A DNA stretch of 39,923 nt from assembly GCA_964588535.1 (NCBI GenBank), contig CAZPQA010000019.1:1-39923 (forward strand), in the 5' to 3' direction. Within the stretch, counting starts at the first letter, position 1, and the number at the start of each line of letters is the position of its first letter. The position numbers were made by a program, and so were the translations under genes. Under the pieces are notes generated by a model. That model saw only the letters and a program-made list of their open reading frames with translations, searched no databases and was not told where the DNA came from. Shown one piece after another: positions 24,996-32,543 of the stretch. Origin of the DNA: NaphS2 sp964588535. Its GTDB lineage: Bacteria > Desulfobacterota > DSM-4660 > Desulfatiglandales > Desulfatiglandaceae.

Positions 24996-25364
24996 ATGTC
25001 CAAAATCCTGATTATTGATGATTCGGCGCTTTCAAGGCGGATGCTTCGCACTATCCTTGAGGATGGCGGGTACGCCGTGGTTGAGGCCGGAGACGGCCTG
25101 TCAGGCATTGAGCAGTTCTCCATTGAGAGACCCGATCTCACCCTGCTCGACCTGACCATGCCCGAAATGACAGGCTTTGATGTCCTGGATAAGCTCGTCA
25201 AGGTGGATCCGGAGGCAAGGGTTGTTGTGGTCTCGGCAGACATCCAGCAATCGTCCCGTGAGATGGTAAAGACTGCCGGAGCAAAAGGATTCATAAACAA
25301 GCCAGTAGTGGTTGATGATGTGCTTCAAACCGTTGACAGGGTACTCAAGGGAGGGCAGGGATGA
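24996..25364 (+). CDS. cheY: CheY-like single-domain response regulator
   Basis: The 122-residue receiver has IIDDSALSRR, the phospho-acceptor Asp52 in LLDLTMPEM, a VVSAD strand and Lys in FINKPV. It lacks an output domain, as CheY does. Its stop overlaps the CheC start by 4 bases (ATGA, 25361-25364), so regulator and probable phosphatase are made together. ATG follows CGGAGG. It is the second CheY in the locus, the first being the C-terminal half of the 15171 gene. Confidence 0.92.
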   Translation: MSKILIIDDSALSRRMLRTILEDGGYAVVEAGDGLSGIEQFSIERPDLTLLDLTMPEMTGFDVLDKLVKVDPEARVVVVSADIQQSSREMVKTAGAKGFINKPVVVDDVLQTVDRVLKGGQG

Positions 25365-25969
25365 CGAATATAAGCGAAAAGCAGAAAGATGCACTCGTAG
25401 AGGTGATCAATATTGCTTTTTCCCGTGCCGGGGCCTCACTCTCCGAGCTGACAGGGCATCGTGTGCTCCTGGATGTCCCCCGAATCACTATCCGGCCGAT
25501 CGATAAACTTGAACCGACCCTGGATGAGTTAATGAAGGGGGGGGAGGTGGCTACGGTCCATCAGGTTTTTGGCGGAGAGGTGTCAGGCGACGCGTGCCTC
25601 ATGCTGAATCACGAGGGGGCCGTACACCTGACCAATCTTCTGACCGATGGGGCAGAAAAGAAAGACAGGCTGTACGAATCGGATCGCGAGGTCTTAAACG
25701 AGGTGGGGAATATCCTGCTCAATGCCTGTCTCGGGACCTTCGGGAACCTCCTCAAGGTGCATATCACCTTTGCCGTGCCCCGGATGCGTCTCGAGGCCGT
25801 GAACGAATTCATTGACACCCTGCTCGTGGGTGATGAAGGGATCCAGCACTGTCTGATCATCTCAACGGACTTTCGTATCAAGGAAAGTGAGATCAAGGGA
25901 TATATGATCATTGTGCTCGGGGTTTCATCCCTGGAGCTATTGCTTCAGGCGGTGGATGAGCTGGGGTAG
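25361..25969 (+). CDS. cheC: CheC-family CheY-P phosphatase
   Basis: The 202-residue protein has both CheC-type active-site helices with the E-x-x-N signature: E14/N17 (ALVEVINIAF) and E113/N116 (VLNEVGNILLNA). The alpha/beta body between them (VHQVFGGEVSGDACLML) matches CheC/CheX/FliY folds. It should dephosphorylate the CheY encoded just upstream. A CheD partner gene, frequent with CheC, is not in the window. The start codon sits in the 4-base overlap with cheY. Confidence 0.88.
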   Translation: MTNISEKQKDALVEVINIAFSRAGASLSELTGHRVLLDVPRITIRPIDKLEPTLDELMKGGEVATVHQVFGGEVSGDACLMLNHEGAVHLTNLLTDGAEKKDRLYESDREVLNEVGNILLNACLGTFGNLLKVHITFAVPRMRLEAVNEFIDTLLVGDEGIQHCLIISTDFRIKESEIKGYMIIVLGVSSLELLLQAVDELG

Positions 25970-26010
25970 ATGGGATTGCAGATTGAAGCGGTGTTTGAGG
26001 GAAAGATGAG

Positions 26011-26715
26011 ATGACGGAAATAGAGATGTTGCAGGATCAGGGTTTGATTGCATGGGTGCACGATCGCTCCCCCTTTGGTCTGTTTACTACGGACACCCGG
26101 CTTGAGATTACGACATGGAACCACTGGCTTGAAAAGTGCAGCGGATGGAACAGCTCCGAGGTAATCGGAAGGAATTTGCTGGATCTCTATCCGAATATTG
26201 TTGACCGAAAGATGGATCGATATTTTAATGAGGCCCTTGAGGGCCGGAACGCTGTTCTGTCCCAGGTCTTTCACGGCTACCTCCTTCCCATACCAACCGA
26301 TGGCGACGGGGGCTCTCCGGTGAACATGCCCCAGAGCGCCATTATCTCTCCCCTTATTTTTGAAGACGAGATTTGCGGGACCGTTATATATATTGAGGAC
26401 GTGAGTGAGCGGATCAGACGGGAAAAAGAACTCATGGAGCAGGTCGCTGAACGGGAAAGGCTTATTGAAGAACTCAAGGCTGCTGCGGCCGAGATCAAGA
26501 CCCTGAGCAGTTTTCTTGCGATCTGCGCCAACTGCAAGAAGATACGGGATGACGAGGGATACTGGGAGGAAATCGAATCCTACTTCACAGAACATGCCGA
26601 TGTGAGTTTCAGCCACGGCATCTGCCCGGAGTGTGCCAAGAAGCTCTATCCTGACCTTTATGAAGATGTTTTTAAATCGGGGAAAATGGACCGTGAAGAT
26701 CCTAGTGGTGGATGA
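26011..26715 (+). CDS. PAS protein with C-terminal Cys4 zinc-ribbon-like module
   Basis: The 234-residue protein has an N-terminal PAS (about 10-135) nearly duplicating that of the hybrid kinase at 10624 (VDRKMDRYFNEALEGRN, VNMPQSAIISPLI), a coiled-coil linker (136-165), and a small module with C172, C175 (ICANCKKIRDDEGYW), His202, C205 and C208 (HGICPECAKKLYP). This last module is widespread at the C-terminus of deltaproteobacterial PAS proteins and looks like a metal-binding knuckle; its role is unknown. It has no kinase or receiver. The next gene overlaps its end by 23 bases. Confidence 0.85.
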   Translation: MTEIEMLQDQGLIAWVHDRSPFGLFTTDTRLEITTWNHWLEKCSGWNSSEVIGRNLLDLYPNIVDRKMDRYFNEALEGRNAVLSQVFHGYLLPIPTDGDGGSPVNMPQSAIISPLIFEDEICGTVIYIEDVSERIRREKELMEQVAERERLIEELKAAAAEIKTLSSFLAICANCKKIRDDEGYWEEIESYFTEHADVSFSHGICPECAKKLYPDLYEDVFKSGKMDREDPSGG

Positions 26716-27655
26716 CTCGGGTTATGCCCGGCGGCGGATTAGGGAGATCCTGGAGCAGGGGGGATATGAGATCGTTGAAGCGGAAGGCGGAAAACAGGCC
26801 CTGGAGATCTATCAGACAGAGAGACCCGCTGTTGTGACGGCCGATCTCATCATGCCCGAGATGGACGGGATAGAGTTGACCCGCCGATTAAAGGAGCTGG
26901 ACCCCGATGCCAAGATTATTGTCATCTCGTCAGATTTTCAGGAACTGACCAAGCAGGAGGCCTTCGCTGCCGGGGTCTCGGCCTTTCTGGCTAAAATGGA
27001 AAAGCCGCAGATCATACTCAATGCCATTGAGGTCCTCGCTGGAGAGGAACGGCTTCTTGACCTGAGCGCGGCCGATAAGGATGCCTTTTCCGAACTCACG
27101 AACATTGCCATGGGACAGGCGGCCCTGGCCCTTGAGAATCTGCTGAACCGCAGGGTCAGCCTTGTGGTGCCCGAGATCAGGATCATGGGGATCAAGGATT
27201 TTAAGGTCTTTCTCAACAGGGAGGGCTTTCATGACGGTACGGTGGTTCAACAGGGCTTTTCCGGCGACAGGGACGGACAGGCCTATCTGATGTTTGGCCG
27301 ATATCAGGCCCAGATTTTCATCAACACCCTTTTGGGCGCCGAAAAGGATATAAACGGCCTTTCCACCGCAGACCAGACCGTCTTAAATGAGGTGGGCAAT
27401 ATGGTCCTCAACGCCGCCATCTCCATCATCGGTGATCAATTGAAAACCCGGCTGGCGATCGGTTTCCCCACGGTTTTTATCAGGCTTGGGCGTGATCAAC
27501 TTTCAGAGAGGATTCTGGCATTATTTAATGGTTCAAACCATGCTGTTGTGCTGTTGAGCCATTTGAGGATCGGGGATACTGATATGACCTGTTATCTGGC
27601 CCTGATCGTGTCAGAGTCGACGGTGAGACATCTGCTGGATACCATGAAGGTTTGA
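26693..27655 (+). CDS. Receiver-CheC fusion protein
   Basis: The 320-residue protein joins a CheY-like receiver (VVDDSGYARRR, Asp51 in VTADLIMPEM, Lys in FLAKMEKP) to a CheC domain at about 122-320. Both CheC active-site helices are present: E134/N137 (AFSELTNIAM) and E233/N236 (VLNEVGNMVLNA). A phosphatase under receiver control, or a self-limiting phosphate sink, is the natural reading. GTG 26693 is chosen because it begins the receiver exactly as in relatives; an in-frame ATG at 26666 is possible. The start lies inside the preceding gene, and the ribosome-binding site is weak (GGGGA). Together with cheC at 25361 the locus has two such phosphatases. Confidence 0.88.
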   Translation: MKILVVDDSGYARRRIREILEQGGYEIVEAEGGKQALEIYQTERPAVVTADLIMPEMDGIELTRRLKELDPDAKIIVISSDFQELTKQEAFAAGVSAFLAKMEKPQIILNAIEVLAGEERLLDLSAADKDAFSELTNIAMGQAALALENLLNRRVSLVVPEIRIMGIKDFKVFLNREGFHDGTVVQQGFSGDRDGQAYLMFGRYQAQIFINTLLGAEKDINGLSTADQTVLNEVGNMVLNAAISIIGDQLKTRLAIGFPTVFIRLGRDQLSERILALFNGSNHAVVLLSHLRIGDTDMTCYLALIVSESTVRHLLDTMKV

Positions 27656-27691
27656 GTATGGATATTTGGAAAAGAAAATATCCTTAAAAAG

Positions 27692-27762
27692 AGAATATCG
27701 AATATCGAACAAGGAATTACGAACCGCAGAAGTGATGGAAGAAATTCGTTGTTCGATGAATC
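27692..27762 (+). mobile_element. Gene-less derivative of the four-helix-bundle element
   Basis: AGAATATCGAATATCGAACA, then AGGAATTACGAACCGCAGAAGT, matches the left end of the 23380-23840 element (and the inverse of its right end) almost base for base. It is followed after 8 bases by GAAATTCGTTGTTCGATGAAT, which resembles the inverted right end. It is therefore a miniature, gene-less relative lying between the receiver-CheC gene and the next kinase gene. Confidence 0.6.
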
Positions 27763-27789
27763 TAAGAGGTGTAGCAGGAAGGGCAGATA

Positions 27790-29721
27790 ATGAACAAAGC
27801 CCACGATGTATGGACCTCGAACACCCTTGCCCGGACCCTCCTGGAATCCCTTGACCAGGGGGTCATAGGTCTGGATAACCAGCACCGCATCATGGTCTGG
27901 AATTCCTGGATGACAGTGCACACAGGGCTGGATACAAAGGCCCTGAGGACAAGACGTCTCCAGGAGATATTTCCCGATCTCCCCCCCAAAACCCTTGAAA
28001 CCATCAAAGACGTAATGAGTACGGGCCAGCCCCTGGTCCTCTCTCCCATCCTCCATTCTGACTGGTTTCCTCCCGTGAGGGTCAGACATCAGTCTGTCCG
28101 CCTGTTGCCGCTGCTGACAGAAGACCGGGAAGTATCGGGGGTCCTCATCCTGATCCGGGACGTAAGCGGGGCCATGGAAGATGAAGAGCGACTTGCAGGG
28201 CGTTACCGTTCTTTGGTGGAATCATTCTCAGACCATATCTTTATGCTGGGTCGGGACGGGACGTTCCTGGTGACCAATAACCCTGAGACGCAGTTCCCCC
28301 TCCAAAACGGGGAGGACCTCGTGGGGAAGCATTATGGCGACGTATACCCGGACGATGTGGCTGTGCAGTACAGCGAACAGATAGAAAAACTCCTTGCCAC
28401 GGGCCGGCGGGTTCAGTTTGAACACAAGCTCACCGGACCCGACGGCCTTCGATATCATGTGGGCACTCTGTATCCTATCAGGAGAGACAAACAGATCTGG
28501 ACGATTGGCGGTATCTGCCGGGACATCACCGAGAGAAAATCCTCAGAGAAGGAGAAGGAGGGAATCAAAGACCAACTCCGCCAATCCCAGAAGATGGAGG
28601 TCGTCGGGCTTCTGGCCAGCGGTGTGGCCCACGATTTCAACAACCAGCTTTCCGTCATTATGGGGAATGCGGATCTCATCTCCATGGACATGGATGAGCG
28701 CAGCCTCTACAAGGACAATGTAGAGGAGATTGTTCACGCGGCCAAGAGCGCAGCCTCTCTCACACGACAACTCCTTATCTTCGGCCGTAAGGAGATTGCC
28801 CGGCCGGAGGTTGTCTCTGTCAACGGTGTTCTCACCGGTCTGGAGACGATGCTCCGGCGCCTCATCGGGGAAAATATCCGTTTCGTCACGGTTAAACCCC
28901 CCGATTTGAAGCCGGTCGTGATGGATCCGGGACAGTTGGAACAAGTGATCATGAACCTGGTGGTCAATGCCCGGGATGCCATGCCCAAAGGCGGGCCCCT
29001 TACCATAGAGACCGCAAATGTGGATCTTGACGAGGCATTTTTCAGGGCGCACGGCCCTAAACCGGCCGCCGGTCCATATGTGATGCTGACCGTGGTTGAT
29101 TCCGGAGTCGGTATGGACAGGGAGACCCGGTCTCGCATCTTTGAGCCGTTCTTTACCACCAAGGAAAAAGGCAAGGGTACGGGTCTGGGGCTTGCCACGG
29201 CGTACGGTATTGTCAAGAAGGCCAAAGGCTATGTGTGGGCCTACAGTGAACCGGGAAAGGGGACCACATTCAAGATCTACTTCCCCGTGGCCCGCAGAGA
29301 AGAGGAGACGGGCGACAGGGAAAGGACAGAATCTCGCGCCAAGACCAAAGGGACCGAGACTATTCTTCTGGTGGAAGATGATGAGATGGTTCGTAATCTG
29401 ATGCACGCGATTCTCAAACGGTGTGGTTATCAGGTCATTCTGGCCGAAGACGGAGAGACGGCAATAGCACTCAGCGAAGAACATGAGGGAGAGATAGAAC
29501 TCCTCCTGGCCGACGTGGTCCTGCCCGGTATCGGGGGGAGGGAAATGTCGGACGCACTCCGGGAGAAAAGACCCGAAATGAAAGTACTCTTTGTGTCCGG
29601 GTACACGGAAGAGATTATTTCCCGCTTCGGGGTCGTACCCTCGGATATGAACTTTATGGCGAAACCGGTTACCCCCGAGTCCATGTCTCTGAAAGTGCGG
29701 GAGGTGTTGGGGGATTTGTAG
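27790..29721 (+). CDS. Hybrid sensor histidine kinase (two PAS, HisKA, HATPase, receiver)
   Basis: The 643-residue soluble kinase has PAS domains at about 10-130 (LLESLDQGVIGLDNQHRI) and 135-250 (ending GGICRDITERK), HisKA with H281 (SGVAHDFNNQLS), HATPase_c (NLVVNARDAMPKGG, DSGVGMD, GTGLGLATAYG) and a receiver (LLVEDDEMVR, Asp575 in LLADVVLPG, Lys in MAKPV). It closes the signalling locus and is built like the kinase at 10624 that opens it, minus one PAS. ATG 27790 follows GGCAGATA and is separated from the previous gene by the gene-less mobile remnant. Its target, perhaps the receivers in the locus, is inferred from position only. Confidence 0.9.
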   Translation: MNKAHDVWTSNTLARTLLESLDQGVIGLDNQHRIMVWNSWMTVHTGLDTKALRTRRLQEIFPDLPPKTLETIKDVMSTGQPLVLSPILHSDWFPPVRVRHQSVRLLPLLTEDREVSGVLILIRDVSGAMEDEERLAGRYRSLVESFSDHIFMLGRDGTFLVTNNPETQFPLQNGEDLVGKHYGDVYPDDVAVQYSEQIEKLLATGRRVQFEHKLTGPDGLRYHVGTLYPIRRDKQIWTIGGICRDITERKSSEKEKEGIKDQLRQSQKMEVVGLLASGVAHDFNNQLSVIMGNADLISMDMDERSLYKDNVEEIVHAAKSAASLTRQLLIFGRKEIARPEVVSVNGVLTGLETMLRRLIGENIRFVTVKPPDLKPVVMDPGQLEQVIMNLVVNARDAMPKGGPLTIETANVDLDEAFFRAHGPKPAAGPYVMLTVVDSGVGMDRETRSRIFEPFFTTKEKGKGTGLGLATAYGIVKKAKGYVWAYSEPGKGTTFKIYFPVARREEETGDRERTESRAKTKGTETILLVEDDEMVRNLMHAILKRCGYQVILAEDGETAIALSEEHEGEIELLLADVVLPGIGGREMSDALREKRPEMKVLFVSGYTEEIISRFGVVPSDMNFMAKPVTPESMSLKVREVLGDL

Positions 29722-29917
29722 ATTGTAGATTTCAGATTGCAGATTGTGCTTCGGTTGCGAGTTTCGGGTTGTGAGCGTCCAGAATCCAGTATTCCAGCGC
29801 CATCAGCTGTCAATGGATTTCTATGGAACTTACTGGAAAAGAAAACCCCGAATATGCACTCATAATCGGGGTTTAGAGGGTGGGTTTTTATGCTTTGGGC
29901 GTCTTTGGAATACTTTG
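29722..29917 (+). other. Intergenic region between the signalling locus and the integrated element
   Basis: No gene is visible. The left part is the short repeat GATTGTAGATTTCAGATTGC (29721-29740), of a type also found at 14933-15170. A terminator hairpin lies at 29843-29874, and the attachment repeat begins at 29918. Confidence 0.6.
29843..29874 (-). terminator. Original chromosomal terminator of tRNA-Leu, displaced by integration
   Basis: AAACCCCGA (29843-29851) pairs with TCGGGGTTT (29866-29874). On the minus strand the stem is followed by TTTTCTTTT. It lies just beyond the tRNA-Leu 3' fragment at 29918-29974, where the terminator of an uninterrupted tRNA-Leu would be. The element brought its own terminator at 39241-39274. 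Confidence 0.7.
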
Positions 29918-29974
29918 TGGTGCCGGAGGTCGGAATCGAACCGACACCTGCATAAAGCAGACTGGATTTTGAGT
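29918..29974 (-). repeat. Attachment site repeat (integrase end), 57 bp
   Basis: It is identical over 57 bases to 39284-39340, the 3' part of tRNA-Leu from the CCA end through the T and variable arms to the anticodon loop. The identity stops at TTGAGT; beyond it the two copies differ, so this copy is a tRNA fragment and not a second gene. It lies 32 bases from the integrase stop codon. Confidence 0.93.
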
Positions 29975-30006
29975 TTAGTGTGTCCCGGATTTTTCCTGTT
30001 TATATA

Positions 30007-31110
30007 TCAACCGTTTAGCTGTACGACCTTCCCTGACCGTGCCATTTCCGTGCCATGATCAAGACTCGGAATCTTGTTAAGCATCTTCTTTTTGTGCTTG
30101 CTTCCCCCTGCGTTGGCGTACCACATCGGCATGGAAAAATCTTTCCAGTTCCCTAATTCCCTCAAGGTTTCTATATCACATCCCCCCTGAAGCATCATAG
30201 AGGCCCATGTACGCCTCAATATATGCCATGCCTTACGAGGTGGTAAATAAACCCCCGCTCTTTTTGCTGCATTCTTTATCACCTTATGCAAGTTCGTCTT
30301 GAACGGCTTTCCATTCTTGTGACAAAAAACGTATTCACTCTTTTTTGGTTGTCTGGCTATAATCTTGACAGCTTCATCATTCAAGTCAATTTCAGCGGGT
30401 TCCCCGTTCTTTGGGTCCATGATCCATGCGAGACCGTTGTGAAGGTCTACGTCTTTATGCTTCAAGTTCCGAATTTCACTGATACGCCATCCTGTATTAA
30501 AATCAAAGTCCACCATATCCCGTTTCACAGAATGCTTGATTTCGTCCCGTATAGCTGCAACCTCTTCCGGTGAAAGGGAACCCGGCTTTTTGGGTTTCTT
30601 GACTTTGAATTTAGAGGCTTTCAGAAAGGGGTTTTCACCGTTGTATTTTTCCCATTCAATAGCTTTTTCGTACACCTGTTTTCCAAGAATGAGGTCTTTG
30701 TTGACGGTGTTCTTTGCCACATCTTTTGCCCTGATCATCTTGTATTTTTCAATCATGAAGGGCGTAAGGTCTGACATGAGCTTCCCCTTGAAAATCTTCC
30801 TCAATGATTGCGCCCTGAAATAGTCGGTCTCCCATGACTTTTTATTTTCTTTCGACCATTCAAGGTATTCATCAATCATTGTTTCGAGCGAAACCGTCTT
30901 GACCTTTCCCTTCAATCCATACGCCTGGTCAATAGCCCCCCTGTTAGCATCTGCAATTTCAATGCTTCTAAGCTTTGCGGCCTCTTCCGGACTTGAGACC
31001 CCTTTTAGAATCTTCCTGATACGCTGGCCGGTAATAGGGTGGATGTAGTCGATCCCATAGGAAACAGTATCGCCATATTTTCTTGTGTAAATGCCTTTTG
31101 TATTGGCCAT
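30007..31110 (-). CDS. int: Tyrosine recombinase (integrase)
   Basis: The 367-residue protein has an N-terminal arm-binding-type region, a SAM-like core-binding domain (about 72-170) and a catalytic domain with Arg209 (TGWRISEIRNL), His296 and Arg299 (HILRRTWAS), Trp322 at the second His position (GNWKD) and the nucleophile Tyr331 (MWYANAG). Trp in place of the last His is common in the family. It should recombine the 57-bp tRNA-Leu site next to it. ATG follows directly the stop of the HExxH gene (TAG then ATG), with GGGGT as ribosome-binding site, so the two are coupled. It is the last gene of the element's minus-strand run. Confidence 0.93.
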   Translation of the reverse strand: MANTKGIYTRKYGDTVSYGIDYIHPITGQRIRKILKGVSSPEEAAKLRSIEIADANRGAIDQAYGLKGKVKTVSLETMIDEYLEWSKENKKSWETDYFRAQSLRKIFKGKLMSDLTPFMIEKYKMIRAKDVAKNTVNKDLILGKQVYEKAIEWEKYNGENPFLKASKFKVKKPKKPGSLSPEEVAAIRDEIKHSVKRDMVDFDFNTGWRISEIRNLKHKDVDLHNGLAWIMDPKNGEPAEIDLNDEAVKIIARQPKKSEYVFCHKNGKPFKTNLHKVIKNAAKRAGVYLPPRKAWHILRRTWASMMLQGGCDIETLRELGNWKDFSMPMWYANAGGSKHKKKMLNKIPSLDHGTEMARSGKVVQLNG

Positions 31111-31569
31111 CTAATCACCCCCTTTCCATGGTTTCATTCTTTCTTCTTCTAATACCTTAAAATGTTTTTCCCAATCATTAGTCCACTTGTCCACCAAAAC
31201 ATTAGCTTCTTTATCCTGTTTGTGGTTGTAATAGTCTTCATCAGAAAGTCCTTCATCACTGTGGTCAAGGACATAATGGGCAATTTCGTGCAAAATCATA
31301 TGGACTTGTTTATCTCTATTCTGTGAATAAAACATATCATAAAAAGCAAAAATACTTTTTCCTGTAATTAATTTCTTGTGGATAAAGCAAGCGGAGAGAC
31401 CCTTTTCTTCGTTAAGCATGAGAAAAACGCAATTACTAAGGGTATCGTTAAGAGTATCCTTTGGAATGATATAGACAGCCTCCGCTAATATGTCCTTAAA
31501 GGCTTCATCACCTAACACCGTCAGAGTGTCTTTATTAATATGAAAATGTTCAATTCCGTAATATTCCAT
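31111..31569 (-). CDS. Small HExxH putative metallopeptidase (ImmA/IrrE-like)
   Basis: The 152-residue protein contains MILHEIAHYVLDHSDE, an HExxH zinc motif of the kind found in ImmA/IrrE-type phage and mobile-element peptidases, and a downstream DKEAN that could give the third ligand Glu. In ImmA-type proteins such a peptidase cleaves the element's repressor and triggers excision; here no neighbouring HTH repressor fused to it is seen, so the role is inference. ATG 31569 has GGGGG 7 bases upstream; the upstream TTG is unlikely. It abuts int, so the pair may control excision together. AT-richer than the chromosomal genes. Confidence 0.65.
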   Translation of the reverse strand: MEYYGIEHFHINKDTLTVLGDEAFKDILAEAVYIIPKDTLNDTLSNCVFLMLNEEKGLSACFIHKKLITGKSIFAFYDMFYSQNRDKQVHMILHEIAHYVLDHSDEGLSDEDYYNHKQDKEANVLVDKWTNDWEKHFKVLEEERMKPWKGGD

Positions 31570-31602
31570 ATGCAACCCCCTTTTCGCTTTCTCCCTTTGT
31601 AG

Positions 31603-31659
31603 ATACCCGGGAAACCGGCCAGGGTCGCCGGTGTTCGCTGATCAGGCTATCCCGGGTAT
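31603..31659 (-). other. Structured palindromic element in intergenic RNA
   Basis: ATACCCGGGA (31603-31612) pairs perfectly with TCCCGGGTAT (31650-31659). Inside, ACCGGC (31614-31619) pairs with GCCGGT (31627-31632), and CTGATCAG is self-complementary. It lies between the 118-residue gene and the HExxH gene and resembles the layout of the structure at 32087-32150. It could be an RNA processing or attenuation element, or a DNA cruciform site. Confidence 0.55.
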
Positions 31660-31702
31660 GGTATCCTATGCCCCACCATGTGAACGGCTCACCTCGTAGT
31701 GA

Positions 31703-32059
31703 TTAGGCGGCCTGTCTTTCAACCTTATCAAACATTTCCAAAATCTTTTTATAAATCGCCTCTGATTGTTCATCATTCGCATTCATGATCATCTCGATAT
31801 TCTGTTCCTTCAATCCCTTTTTTCGTCCGGTGGCTTCATTCAGGAAACGAAAAATTGTACTGTCCATGTCCAATAGAATATTTTTCATCTGGTAATAGAG
31901 AAATGCGCCGTACATATGGTCCCCACCTTTCGGACCTTCCCCTTGAACAAAGTATTCGTCAAACATATCAAGAAATTTATACAAGGGATCAGTCCCCCAA
32001 ATCTTCAAATCCTCAATCCCTATACCGTTGTCCCATTCAGCATTAAGCAAAAATCCCAT
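31703..32059 (-). CDS. Hypothetical protein of the satellite element
   Basis: The 118-residue protein has no family I recognise. It is acidic in the first half (AEWDNGIGIEDL, MFDEYF), Met- and Phe-rich (MYGAFLYYQMKNILLDMDSTIFRFL), mostly helical in look, and ends in an amphipathic helix (AIYKKILEMFDKVERQ). No signal peptide or metal motif is present. ATG 32059 is chosen because GGGAGG lies 8 bases upstream; the longer frame to 32143 would run through a strong palindrome. It sits between two structured intergenic segments, downstream of the capsid gene. Confidence 0.6.
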   Translation of the reverse strand: MGFLLNAEWDNGIGIEDLKIWGTDPLYKFLDMFDEYFVQGEGPKGGDHMYGAFLYYQMKNILLDMDSTIFRFLNEATGRKKGLKEQNIEMIMNANDEQSEAIYKKILEMFDKVERQAA

Positions 32060-32086
32060 GATACTACCTCCCATAAAAACAAAAAT

Positions 32087-32150
32087 TCCCGAAGCGGTCT
32101 CACGGCCATAAACAGCCGCCTGGTCCTCACGGATACCAGCCACTTCGGGA
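32087..32150 (-). ncRNA. Three-way-junction RNA/cruciform in the leader of the 118-residue gene
   Basis: An 11-bp outer stem (32087-32097 with 32140-32150, one G-U type change) encloses two perfect hairpins: CGGC-GCCG (32103-32118) and CTGGT-ACCAG (32120-32139). All bases of the segment fit one compact cloverleaf-like fold ending 17 bases before the gene's ribosome-binding site. No known riboswitch class is recognised. Protein control of translation or replication/packaging site use are options. Confidence 0.5.
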
Positions 32151-32543
32151 TTCTATTCGTATAGGCATAAAAAATGGTCATTACGCTGACCTCGCGGTTT
32201 ATGTTTTGAGAGAGTTTCATTCTAGCACCATGAAAAGGGATGTCAAGCATTTTCCCGATACCGGGCGGAACTTTCAACCCATGCTATGATATGGCTTCAC
32301 CTTAGGTCGTCGATTCTCAGGCGTCTGACGGCCTCGAAAAAAGGGTTGATATGCCCCGACCGGAGCACTATTGCCCAGGCCAGAGCATATCATGGAGGAA
32401 GCACCATCCAGGCGGAATGAGGGCCATTACGTTCGCCCGCCGGTCGTTACCTCGCGGCACACCTGGCACTACCCCGGGGCGGAGAAACCCCGGCTTTCCC
32501 CATAGCTGAAGTGTTTTTCAAACGGCTTCAGCGAGGGAAACTG
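32151..32543 (-). other. Non-coding region with further inverted repeats, downstream of the capsid gene
   Basis: No gene is supported in these 393 bases. GATATGC (32348-32354) pairs with GCATATC (32385-32391), and CCGGGG (32474-32479) with CCCCGG (32488-32493). ACCTCGCGG occurs at both 32191 and 32450 and a related ACCTCG near 31691. The GC-rich hairpin at 32474 could end the capsid transcript, although no T run follows. The segment is GC-richer than the genes beside it. Confidence 0.45.

Noticed and set aside
29918..29974. A second tRNA-Leu gene
   Set aside because: Only the 3' 57 bases are present; the 5' half and the D arm are missing, so it is an attachment-site remnant.
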